A stretch of DNA of 9,301 bases, from positions 1-9,301 of the forward strand of contig CAZJFT010000037.1 of NCBI GenBank assembly GCA_964545585.1. The letters run 5' to 3'. This document shows positions 1-5,640 of this stretch, in pieces. The notes beneath the pieces were generated by a model. That model worked only from the letters and a program-made list of their open reading frames with translations, made no database searches and was not told the DNA's origin. Position 1 is the first letter of the stretch; each line of letters starts with the position of its first letter. A program made the position numbers and the translations under genes. This DNA is from UBA9642 sp964545585 (GTDB lineage Archaea; Nanobdellota; Nanobdellia; Woesearchaeales; UBA9642).

Positions 1-837
1 GCAAGACAGCACGCATTGAGCGAAGTAATAGAAGGCAATTGGACGACTACGTTCAAAGGCCATGGTATGGAATTCTCCGGTTATAGGACATATCAGTATG
101 GTGATGATGCAAGCCTTATAGATTGGAAGGCATCATTGAGGTCTAAAAGCTTATTGATAAAAGAATATGAACAGGAGAAGAGTGTCAATGTATTCTTTAT
201 GTTTGACGTAAGCAACAGCATGCTCTTCAGCTCGACGAGAAAACTTAAGGCAGAATATGGTGCAGAGGTCGTTTCGAGTCTTGCATTCGCGATATTGAGG
301 AGCGGAGACTCAGTAGGTCTGAGCATGTTCACTGATAAGCTGGTCACCAGGCTACCGTTGAATATGGGACGAAGGATGCATTATATGATAGTCAAGGATT
401 TGAGCAATGTGAACAATTATGGGGGAAATTTTGATTTGGGCAAGTCTATGAATTTCTTGTTCTCTTTCCTGAAGAATCGCGCAGTCATAATCATAGTATC
501 AGACTTCATCGGCCTGGATGAGAAATGGTATAAATACTTAAGGATAGCATCACAGAAATATGAAGTAATAGGGATAATGATAAGGGATCCTAGAGACAGA
601 CATCTGCCTCCAGAGTTAGGACAGTACCTTCTTGAGGATCCATACAGTGGAGAGAAAATATATATAGATACAAAAAAATATAGCAAGGCATATGCAGATT
701 ATGTCGCTGAAGAAGAGGCAAAGATAGAGAGGCATTTCAAGGCCACAAAATCCGATCTTTTGAAATTAGACACGAGCAAGGATTTTTACAAGGAGATAAT
801 GACCTTCTTCAAGAAGAGGGCATTGACGCATAGATAG
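1..837 (+). CDS. DUF58 family protein (MoxR-associated), 5' end cut by window
   Basis: DUF58 proteins accompany MoxR AAA ATPases and VWA proteins and are thought to act in protein-complex maturation or envelope stress; the biochemical role is not settled. The reading frame is open back to base 1, and the TTG at 16 falls inside the conserved N-terminal DUF58 region, so the true start is probably upstream of the window, with roughly 20-30 residues missing (family comparison). Counting from that TTG, the hallmark is seen at residues 13-42: a GHGMEF block, then RTYQYGDD, then IDWKAS-R. A VWA-like core follows, with the metal-site motif D64-x-S66-x-S68 after a hydrophobic strand, and a second strand at 156-163 ending in SD. 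There is no membrane segment. The next gene, 106 nt downstream on the same strand, is a VWA protein, matching the usual module. Family assignment is confident; the start is unknown. Confidence 0.9.
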   Translation, partial: ARQHALSEVIEGNWTTTFKGHGMEFSGYRTYQYGDDASLIDWKASLRSKSLLIKEYEQEKSVNVFFMFDVSNSMLFSSTRKLKAEYGAEVVSSLAFAILRSGDSVGLSMFTDKLVTRLPLNMGRRMHYMIVKDLSNVNNYGGNFDLGKSMNFLFSFLKNRAVIIIVSDFIGLDEKWYKYLRIASQKYEVIGIMIRDPRDRHLPPELGQYLLEDPYSGEKIYIDTKKYSKAYADYVAEEEAKIERHFKATKSDLLKLDTSKDFYKEIMTFFKKRALTHR

Positions 838-931
838 TAGAGGAATATAAACCATACAATTATAAACTATAAAAGCAAGAATAACATATAAGGGATAAAA
901 TACGGCTAAAAAAAATTGAACAAGCGAAAAA

Positions 932-937
932 GGTGAG
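932..937 (+). promoter_or_regulatory. Shine-Dalgarno site (GGTGAG) for the VWA gene
   Basis: GGTGAG lies 6 nt before the ATG at 944 and complements the anti-SD end of archaeal 16S rRNA. It fixes this ATG as the start and shows the gene has a leader. The 838-931 gap is A/T-rich, with several TATA-like stretches (for example TTATAAACTATAAAAG around 861-876), but no single promoter stands out. Confidence 0.75.
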
Positions 938-943
938 CAAAGC

Positions 944-1900
944 ATGTATCTGACTTTCGAGAATCCTGAATATCTATGGTACCTTCTTAGTGTCCCATTG
1001 CTTATTGTAAGCCATTATGCGTTCTTGAAATATAGCAGGAGAAAGGCTATGCGTTTCGCAAATTTTGAAGCTTTAAAAAAGGTCACTGATCAAAATATAA
1101 TGACAAAGAACAATCTTGTGCTGTTCACTAGAATGGTCATTTTGTTCTCCTTGATCCTTGCTATCGCAAGCACCACATTATGGTATGAAGGATACACTAA
1201 TGAGAATGATTTTGTGATTGCCATAGATGCAAGTTCCTCTATGACTGCTTCAGACCTGGATCCGACAAGACTTGAAGCAGCAAAAGAATACTCTAAACAA
1301 TTCATCGACAGGATACAATCAGACTCAGAGATAGGATTAATAACATTCTCGGGCGCATCATTCATCGAGCGTGTACCTACAAGGAATAAGGCATTTCTCA
1401 AAATGACAGTCAATGATATCGAACCTGCACATGTAGGAGGGACGAACATAGCTGATGCAGTCGTGACAAGCACCAACCTCTTATTGCCTTCAGAGCGTGG
1501 AAGGACAATCATACTATTGACTGATGGAAGCAACACTGCATCATATTTCATAAAGGATCCGATAAATGAAGGCATAAATTATGCGCAGAACAACAATGCA
1601 AGGATATACACTATAGGATTAGGGAGCGACACCGGCCCGATAGGGTATCTCCCAGAATATTACAACATAAGCGCAGTATATGACGAGAATGTCCTTCTCA
1701 AGTTGGCTAATGAGACAGGCGGAAAATATTATGATGCGAAGAACAATGCAGAATTGCAAGCCGCATTCAACGAGATTCTAGAATCGAGCAACAAGGCATA
1801 CATAGGGATAGATTTAGGTCCAGGACTTCTTATCTTTGCACTCGCATTGATATTCCTAGAATGGGGCCTTATATCAACAAGATTCAGGGCGATTCCTTGA
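944..1900 (+). CDS. BatA-like membrane-anchored von Willebrand factor A protein
   Basis: This is a 318-residue protein of the BatA/BatB type. Residues 9-29 form an N-terminal hydrophobic segment that follows the NPEYLWYL start typical of BatA N-terminal domains. A second TM lies at about 58-80. The VWA domain at about 88-280 carries a complete metal-ion-dependent adhesion site: D95-A-S97-S-S99, T167 in GGTNIADA, and D194 in LLTDGSN. A third TM covers about 291-312, leaving a short basic tail, so the VWA domain sits between TM2 and TM3. A complete MIDAS suggests metal-dependent ligand or partner binding. It follows the DUF58 gene and probably works with it and an unseen MoxR ATPase. The start is fixed by the GGTGAG site. 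Confidence 0.9.
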   Translation: MYLTFENPEYLWYLLSVPLLIVSHYAFLKYSRRKAMRFANFEALKKVTDQNIMTKNNLVLFTRMVILFSLILAIASTTLWYEGYTNENDFVIAIDASSSMTASDLDPTRLEAAKEYSKQFIDRIQSDSEIGLITFSGASFIERVPTRNKAFLKMTVNDIEPAHVGGTNIADAVVTSTNLLLPSERGRTIILLTDGSNTASYFIKDPINEGINYAQNNNARIYTIGLGSDTGPIGYLPEYYNISAVYDENVLLKLANETGGKYYDAKNNAELQAAFNEILESSNKAYIGIDLGPGLLIFALALIFLEWGLISTRFRAIP

Positions 1901-2035
1901 AGTTTCTTAAGCAGAAGTAAGCCTCTAATCAGTTCTTATTAAGAGAGTATAACTCGCATTTGTTAATGCTATTTCTTTACATCCTCCATTAAATAGGAAT
2001 GTAAGTATTTATTTAAATGTTATGAAATAGTCAAA

Positions 2036-2043
2036 TTTATATA
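2036..2043 (+). promoter_or_regulatory. TATA box of leaderless nucleotidyltransferase gene
   Basis: A perfect TTTATATA is centred about 27 nt before the ATG at 2067, so transcription would start at or next to the start codon. No GGTGA-like site is present between them. The rest of the 1901-2035 gap shows no other gene. Confidence 0.65.
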
Positions 2044-2066
2044 TTATCTTTATTGTGATAAGATAG

Positions 2067-2585
2067 ATGGACAAAATCTTGAAGTTAAGTTCAGAACGAA
2101 GAAAACAGGCTGAAAAAATATTGCTTAATGGAAAAGTTATTCCAACATTAATTAAATATGGTGAACCTGAAATTATAGGTAGTTTTGCTCTTGATGTGAT
2201 GTATGATCCAGACATAGATATTGTAGTTCTTACAAAGACTCCTCAAAAAAGTTCTCTAAATGCACTCAAAGATTTTATTAATCAACGAAAATTTCAGAAA
2301 TATGAATATGGAGATTTTGTCAAATTCAAAAGAAAGAACAGACCACAAGGTTTTATTGTGAATTTGCATTCAAATATGTTTCCTCTCAAATGGGAAGTAG
2401 AAATATGGTTTCTTAAATCTATAACTAAAGAAAAAACATTAAATACATTATTAAGAAAAGAGATTAATAAGAGTAATAAAAATAAAATACTACAATTAAA
2501 ACATAAAAGAGCAACTAACAAATTAAGTAAATATGATTTAAGTAGCATGGACATCTATCGTAAAGTAATAAAGAATATTCCTTAA
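2067..2585 (+). CDS. Orphan nucleotidyltransferase (Pol beta-like fold)
   Basis: The 172-residue product carries the nucleotidyltransferase core motif: G38-S39 followed by ALDVM and then PDIDIVV, giving the D49-x-D51 pair that binds metal in the Pol beta superfamily. A later WEVEIWFL strand supplies a probable third carboxylate, E112, where related proteins often have Asp. The C-terminal part (120-172) is Lys/Asn-rich and helical. The substrate cannot be told: the family includes aminoglycoside and lincosamide nucleotidyltransferases, MNT-type antitoxins and RNA-modifying enzymes. No HEPN partner is adjacent. The gene is AT-richer than its neighbours (11 G/C in the 60 bases from 2461), and its Arg codons are AGA/CGA/CGT with no AGG, a common codon in neighbouring genes; this hints at horizontal acquisition. 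It appears leaderless. Confidence 0.75.
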   Translation: MDKILKLSSERRKQAEKILLNGKVIPTLIKYGEPEIIGSFALDVMYDPDIDIVVLTKTPQKSSLNALKDFINQRKFQKYEYGDFVKFKRKNRPQGFIVNLHSNMFPLKWEVEIWFLKSITKEKTLNTLLRKEINKSNKNKILQLKHKRATNKLSKYDLSSMDIYRKVIKNIP

Positions 2586-2660
2586 TCTAATTCTATTAAG
2601 ATACTTTTCAGAGTGCAAATCTGACTTTCAGTTTCATCTACGAGAGTACAAAACTGATTT

Positions 2661-2694
2661 CCAAAAAATATGAGAATTGTACTATGAAGTACAA
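2661..2694 (-). terminator. Perfect hairpin abutting tRNA 3' end, followed by T-run
   Basis: TTGTACT at 2677-2683 and AGTACAA at 2688-2694 form a perfect 7-bp stem with a 4-nt loop. In the minus transcript the stem begins at the base right after the tRNA discriminator (2695). It is followed by a run of six T (plus strand AAAAAA from 2663), giving an intrinsic-terminator layout for the tRNA. It could instead be a processing signal for the tRNA 3' trailer. Confidence 0.45.
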
Positions 2695-2789
2695 AGCCCC
2701 TGGCGAGAATTGCACTCGCGACCTGCAGATCTCTTTGGTCGATTTCTCGACGTACAAGTCTGCCGCAATAGCTACTATGCTACAGGGGC
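2695..2789 (-). tRNA. tRNA-Thr (anticodon UGU) with 22-nt intron
   Basis: On the minus strand a full cloverleaf folds: 7-bp acceptor stem GCCCCTG/CAGGGGC, D arm GCAT...TTGC, anticodon stem GCAGA/TCTGC, 5-nt variable loop AGGTC, T arm GCGAG/CTCGC and discriminator U73. Removing 22 nt (2731-2752) leaves exactly 73 nt and the loop C-U-UGU-A-A, so the anticodon is UGU (Thr). G1-C72 and U73 fit archaeal tRNA-Thr. A Tyr reading (GUA) would need a shifted loop and fits the acceptor poorly. The G15-C48 pair is kept. Two oddities are A at position 18 and G at 55 (T loop TGCAATT), replacing the near-universal G18-U55 pair. CCA is not encoded. Confidence 0.88.
2731..2752 (-). other. Archaeal tRNA intron at position 37/38
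   Basis: This 22-nt insertion lies one base 3' of the UGU anticodon, the canonical archaeal position. It contains a perfect 5-bp stem GTCGA/TCGAC closed by a GAAA tetraloop. After the stem, CAAAG can pair with the exon's CTTG (one A unpaired), and three-base bulges UAC and AGA surround the two splice sites. This is a slightly relaxed bulge-helix-bulge, the substrate of the archaeal splicing endonuclease. The exact cut sites are inferred from the requirement for a 7-nt loop. Confidence 0.75.
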
Positions 2790-2813
2790 ATGATAGAACT
2801 GAAACCGTATTTG

Positions 2814-2827
2814 TTTTATAAATATTT
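2814..2827 (-). promoter_or_regulatory. TATA box of the tRNA-Thr gene
   Basis: Read on the minus strand, AAATATTTATAAAA is centred about 30 nt before the first tRNA base (2789), giving a start a few bases ahead of the mature 5' end for RNase P to trim. A purine-containing GCGAAA just upstream could serve as the BRE. Confidence 0.55.
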
Positions 2828-2877
2828 CGCGTACAACAGACAGGGAACCCCATACGAGAACTAGTGTAAGAATCTAT

Positions 2878-2982
2878 TCATTCCCATTCATAATGGCAGT
2901 CTTCGCAGTTGTAGCTGTATTTGTTGTGTTTTTCGTCATAATGCTCTGTGACGTTGTTTGCCAGGCAAACAGGGCATATCAT
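2878..2982 (-). CDS. Small zinc-ribbon protein (34 residues), hypothetical
   Basis: This minus-strand ORF begins MICPVC and ends with CEDCHYEWE. It has two CxxC knuckles (C3/C6 and C26/C29) spaced 19 residues apart, the layout of a minimal zinc ribbon. Two His (14, 19) and aromatic residues fill the core. The in-frame ATG at 2982 is the only standard start after an upstream stop. A TTTATAAA at 3004-3011 is centred about 25 nt before it, as expected for a leaderless archaeal gene, which supports this very short reading frame. The function is unknown; similar tiny CxxC proteins occur as accessory or nucleic-acid-binding factors in archaea. It lies between the tRNA-Thr gene and the divergent regulator operon. 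The main doubt is its size; the paired knuckles and the promoter argue against chance. Confidence 0.6.
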   Translation of the reverse strand: MICPVCLANNVTEHYDEKHNKYSYNCEDCHYEWE

Positions 2983-3003
2983 ATTGTTCTTGTCACTTAT
3001 GAG

Positions 3004-3011
3004 TTTATAAA
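3004..3011 (-). promoter_or_regulatory. TATA box of the zinc-ribbon microprotein
   Basis: The TTTATAAA octamer is palindromic, so strand is assigned by position: it sits about 25 nt upstream of the minus-strand ATG at 2982, placing the transcript start at that codon. Confidence 0.5.
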
Positions 3012-3045
3012 ATTTATGGATATTCAGTCTTTATTTTCCATAAAC

Positions 3046-3054
3046 TATATAAAG
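3046..3054 (+). promoter_or_regulatory. TATA box for the regulator/ABC operon
   Basis: TATATAAAG is a good archaeal TATA element. Transcription toward the right would start near 3075-3080, giving a leader of about 75 nt before the ATG at 3154. Read on the other strand (CTTTATATA) it could also serve the minus-strand zinc-ribbon gene, though 3004-3011 is better placed for that. Confidence 0.55.
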
Positions 3055-3071
3055 TAATATTTGTTTCTTTC

Positions 3072-3098
3072 TGAAAATACTGAAAGTTCCGAAAATCT
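3072..3098 (+). repeat. Three tandem 9-nt imperfect repeats
   Basis: TGAAAATAC, TGAAAGTTC and CGAAAATCT follow one another without gaps, sharing a GAAA core every nine bases. They lie around the expected transcription start of the regulator operon, so regulator binding here could block the polymerase. The period could also be accidental in A-rich DNA. Confidence 0.4.
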
Positions 3099-3116
3099 GT
3101 TAAGAAAGATTTTCGG
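3089..3116 (+). promoter_or_regulatory. 10-bp perfect inverted repeat (operator or leader hairpin)
   Basis: CCGAAAATCT (3089-3098) and AGATTTTCGG (3107-3116) are exact reverse complements around an 8-nt loop, and the left arm is the third 9-nt repeat unit. It lies downstream of the expected transcription start and before the regulator ATG, so it could be a dimeric winged-helix binding site or an RNA hairpin in the leader. Confidence 0.6.
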
Positions 3117-3119
3117 GAA

Positions 3120-3138
3120 TTGAGAACATCGTTCTCAA
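3120..3138 (+). promoter_or_regulatory. 8-bp perfect inverted repeat before the regulator start
   Basis: TTGAGAAC and GTTCTCAA flank a 3-nt spacer (ATC), a 19-bp dyad of the size bound by MarR/GbsR-type dimers. It ends 15 nt before the ATG at 3154. As RNA it would make a tight hairpin next to the start region. No Shine-Dalgarno sequence is visible here. Confidence 0.6.
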
Positions 3139-3153
3139 AGTTACGAAATTAAA

Positions 3154-3633
3154 ATGATAAAAAACCCTAGAGAACAATTCATAGAGTTGATGATAGAGAA
3201 CGTGAAAGCTAACGGATTAGATGAGACTACTGCAAGGATAACTGCAACGTTGTTCATAGAGCAGGACGAGATAAGCCTTGAAGAGCTATCAAAGAAGACA
3301 GGATACAGCCTATCATCTACATCCACAAGCCTAAAATTCATGGAAGCGGCAGGACTAGTGCACAAATTCAAGAAACCGCACTCAAAAAAAGTATACATAA
3401 AGATGGAGAATGACATAATGGAGATGATGCTCAGCATGCTCAAGAAGAAACAGCAATACATAATAGGACGTGCGAAAGAGAGCCTTCCGGGAATAATCAA
3501 TGAATACAAGAAGACCAAATCATCAAGGCATGAATTGAAGATAATAGAAAAATATTATAGCGATGTTCTTTTGGGGGAACAGATAATCAGTGAAATGATT
3601 AGAAGAATCGAGAAGATAAGAGGACAAACATGA
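3154..3633 (+). CDS. GbsR/MarR-like winged-helix transcriptional regulator
   Basis: A 159-residue probable DNA-binding regulator. Residues 25-85 form a winged helix: the ISLEELSKKTGYSLSSTSTSLKF helix-turn-helix (recognition helix about 52-65), then AAGLVHKFKKPHSKKVYIK as the wing. The S-S-T-S-T-S-L-K pattern and the following GLV-K...K-Y match GbsR-type MarR proteins. The remainder (86-159) is Met/Lys/Glu-rich and helical, probably for dimerisation. The ATG has no clear ribosome binding site; it follows a leader with two perfect dyads. The stop overlaps the ABC ATPase start by 4 nt (ATGA), so the two are translationally coupled, and the regulator very likely controls this transporter operon and itself. 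The signal it senses cannot be read from the sequence. Confidence 0.8.
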   Translation: MIKNPREQFIELMIENVKANGLDETTARITATLFIEQDEISLEELSKKTGYSLSSTSTSLKFMEAAGLVHKFKKPHSKKVYIKMENDIMEMMLSMLKKKQQYIIGRAKESLPGIINEYKKTKSSRHELKIIEKYYSDVLLGEQIISEMIRRIEKIRGQT

Positions 3634-4334
3634 AAGACAAACCAGTCATACAACTCAAAGATGTATGGAAAATATATCAGATGGGAGATGTGAAAGTAGA
3701 GGCACTTAGAGGAATAAACATAACAGTGAAGAAAGGAGAATTTGTAGCCATACAAGGACCGTCCGGATCAGGCAAGAGTACAGCGATGAACATGGTCGGA
3801 TGTCTTGACGTGCCGACAAAAGGAAAGATATATCTGGATGGGCACGACATATCTAAATTGGAAGAATCGCAGCTAGCGCAAATAAGAGGGAAGAAGATAG
3901 GATTTATATTCCAAAAATTCAACCTTATAAACACGCTCTCTGCGCAGGAGAATGTGATGCTCCCATTAACATTCCTGGATGTCCCTGAAGATAAAAGAAT
4001 GCAGATATCTGAGAAATTATTGAAGAGCGTCGATCTTGTGGACAGGATGGACCATAAACCGAATGAATTATCGGGAGGACAACAACAGAGGGTCGCTATC
4101 GCAAGAGCATTGGCTGTCGATCCGGAGATAATACTCGCAGATGAACCGACAGGAAATCTTGACAGCAAATCAGGAGCAAATGTAATGCACTTCCTTCAGG
4201 AACTACATAAGAAAGGCAAGACCATAGTTATGGTCACACATGATGATAAGCTAGCGCAATATGCAGAAAGGATTGAAGTGCTTAAGGATGGAGAGGTAAT
4301 CAAAAGTATAAAAGGAGAAAGGCATAGCGATTGA
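3630..4334 (+). CDS. LolD/MacB-type ABC transporter ATP-binding protein
   Basis: The 234-residue ATPase has every catalytic motif: Walker A G43-PSGSGKST, Q-loop Q95 (FIFQKFNL), signature LSGGQ at 147-151, Walker B IILADE at 167-172 with catalytic E172, D-loop GNLD and switch H204. The LSGGQQQRVAIARAL and ADEPTGNLDSKSG blocks are typical of the MacB/LolD/FtsE group that works with four-TM FtsX-type permeases rather than six-TM importers. It acts on the cytoplasmic face. It overlaps the regulator gene by 4 nt and precedes a secreted CARDB-like protein and two FtsX-type permeases. No second ATPase is present, so it probably energises both permeases. The substrate is unknown; such systems export peptides or drugs, extract lipoproteins, or transmit force without transport. 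Confidence 0.93.
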   Translation: MKDKPVIQLKDVWKIYQMGDVKVEALRGINITVKKGEFVAIQGPSGSGKSTAMNMVGCLDVPTKGKIYLDGHDISKLEESQLAQIRGKKIGFIFQKFNLINTLSAQENVMLPLTFLDVPEDKRMQISEKLLKSVDLVDRMDHKPNELSGGQQQRVAIARALAVDPEIILADEPTGNLDSKSGANVMHFLQELHKKGKTIVMVTHDDKLAQYAERIEVLKDGEVIKSIKGERHSD

Positions 4335-4364
4335 AATTCAAAAAAACAATATCAAAAGAACAAA

Positions 4365-4369
4365 GGTGG
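4365..4369 (+). promoter_or_regulatory. Shine-Dalgarno site (GGTGG) deciding the CARDB-protein start
   Basis: GGTGG lies 5 nt before the ATG at 4375. The in-frame GTG at 4366 falls inside this site and is therefore unlikely to be the start. Confidence 0.65.
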
Positions 4370-4374
4370 TATAC

Positions 4375-5613
4375 ATGAAAAAGATATATTTAGCATATAT
4401 GATTGTTGCATTGTTTGCATTGCAGCTTGTGGCAGCTGCACCGTCATTGCAGGCAAGCCTTAGCAAGTATGAGCCATATCCAGTAGCCCCCGGGGATACT
4501 GTGAAAGTATGGGTATTAGTGCAGAACACTGCATCAAACGATAATACTGATACTGCAAAGAATGTGGTCGTGGAATTGATACCTGAATACCCGTTCAGCA
4601 TATACAATGACCAGTTGACAAAGACCATACCATTGCTCGGCGCAAAGAAAGATTATCAAGTGGATTTCAACCTGAAGGTAGATGAAGGTGCGTTGCAAGG
4701 CACAAACACATTCAAGGTAAGAGTAAGAGATTCTAACAGCGCAATACAGGTAGAGGAGACATTATCATTACTTGTACAATCAAGAGACACAACCATATCC
4801 ATAGAGTCAGTGAAGATATCTCCTGAGCAGATCGCTCCAGGATCAGAAGGCACAGTGACTATAACAGTAAAGAATGTCGCTCCGAACTCTTTCACAGACT
4901 TGAGCCTTAAACTGTATCTTCAATCGATAGTCGGGAGTACAGTTGTTGACCTGCCATTCGCACCAGTTGATTCAAGTGCAGAGAAGAGAATATACAGGCT
5001 CGATCCAGGTCAGAGCGCAGAGTTCAAGTATGACTTAGTAGTCTATCCTGATGCAGACTCAAAGATATACAAGATACCATTCGTACTTGAATACTATGAT
5101 AATCTCGGCACAAAGAATAACAAAACAGACTTCATAGGATTGACTGTGAATAGCAATCCAGAGATATCTGCAATACTTGACAGGACAGACATAAACAACG
5201 ACAAGCTTGCAGGCACGATATCCCTTAAGATAATAAACAAGGGATTAGGGGATATAAAGTTCTTGAATGCGGTGCTTCAGGAGAGCGAAGATTATGATAT
5301 TATATCCGAATCTGCAGTCAACTATATCGGGAATCTTGAATCAGATGATTATCAGACTATAGATTACAAAATATCGATAAACAAAGGAGTGACTGATACT
5401 GTTGTTCCCATTAAGCTCGAATATAGGGATGCTACGAACAAGTATTATGAGAATACACAGAACATCAAATTGCACGTGATTGACAGCAGCAAGCTGGAGA
5501 AAGTCAATGGCGGAGGGATGTCCATAACTATAATATTGGTCATAATAATAATTGCAGTGGTCGCATGGATATTCTACAAGCGGATGAAGAAGAACAAGAA
5601 AGGATGGGCATAA
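4375..5613 (+). CDS. Secreted, membrane-anchored CARDB/S-layer-like protein (COG1361-type)
   Basis: From the ATG at 4375 the protein has 412 residues. It opens with a signal peptide (MKK, hydrophobic core to about residue 22, AAA near the cleavage site). It then has about three Ig-like beta-sandwich repeats of the CARDB/NEW3 kind; each opens with a PG-x-T/E-V-type strand, for example VAPGDTVKVWVLVQNT and IAPGSEGTVTITVKNV. It ends with a TM at about 383-401 and a basic tail. The body is therefore outside the cell with a cytoplasmic stub. COG1361-type proteins often sit beside MacB-like ABC genes in archaea (from knowledge of the family). Its place between ATPase and permeases suggests an extracytoplasmic adaptor or substrate-binding partner, filling the role of MacA in bacteria; that is inference. 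Spacing is 40 nt from the ATPase and 27 nt to the first permease. Confidence 0.82.
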   Translation: MKKIYLAYMIVALFALQLVAAAPSLQASLSKYEPYPVAPGDTVKVWVLVQNTASNDNTDTAKNVVVELIPEYPFSIYNDQLTKTIPLLGAKKDYQVDFNLKVDEGALQGTNTFKVRVRDSNSAIQVEETLSLLVQSRDTTISIESVKISPEQIAPGSEGTVTITVKNVAPNSFTDLSLKLYLQSIVGSTVVDLPFAPVDSSAEKRIYRLDPGQSAEFKYDLVVYPDADSKIYKIPFVLEYYDNLGTKNNKTDFIGLTVNSNPEISAILDRTDINNDKLAGTISLKIINKGLGDIKFLNAVLQESEDYDIISESAVNYIGNLESDDYQTIDYKISINKGVTDTVVPIKLEYRDATNKYYENTQNIKLHVIDSSKLEKVNGGGMSITIILVIIIIAVVAWIFYKRMKKNKKGWA

Positions 5614-5640
5614 TCGATGCACATAAAGGCATAAAAACCG

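Noticed and set aside
1090..1575. 161-codon antisense ORF inside the VWA gene
   Set aside because: Shadow frame of a gene with a complete MIDAS and Shine-Dalgarno site; no recognisable domain.
2731..2789. Reading the anticodon as GUA (tRNA-Tyr)
   Set aside because: It would shift U33 and the loop length, and the G1-C72/U73 acceptor fits archaeal tRNA-Thr, not Tyr.
2640..2840. Scattered GTACAA hexamers around the tRNA gene as a possible repeat family or CRISPR remnant
   Set aside because: Spacing is irregular, copies share only six bases, and some lie inside the tRNA itself.
2638..2853. 71-codon minus-strand ORF
   Set aside because: It runs straight through the tRNA-Thr gene and its promoter, and has no domain signal.
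3677..4168. 163-codon antisense ORF inside the ABC ATPase
   Set aside because: Opposite strand of fully conserved ABC motifs; low-complexity Ser/Pro/Cys composition.
4366..4374. GTG start three codons upstream for the CARDB protein
   Set aside because: The GTG is part of the GGTGG ribosome binding site of the ATG at 4375, which begins a standard signal peptide.
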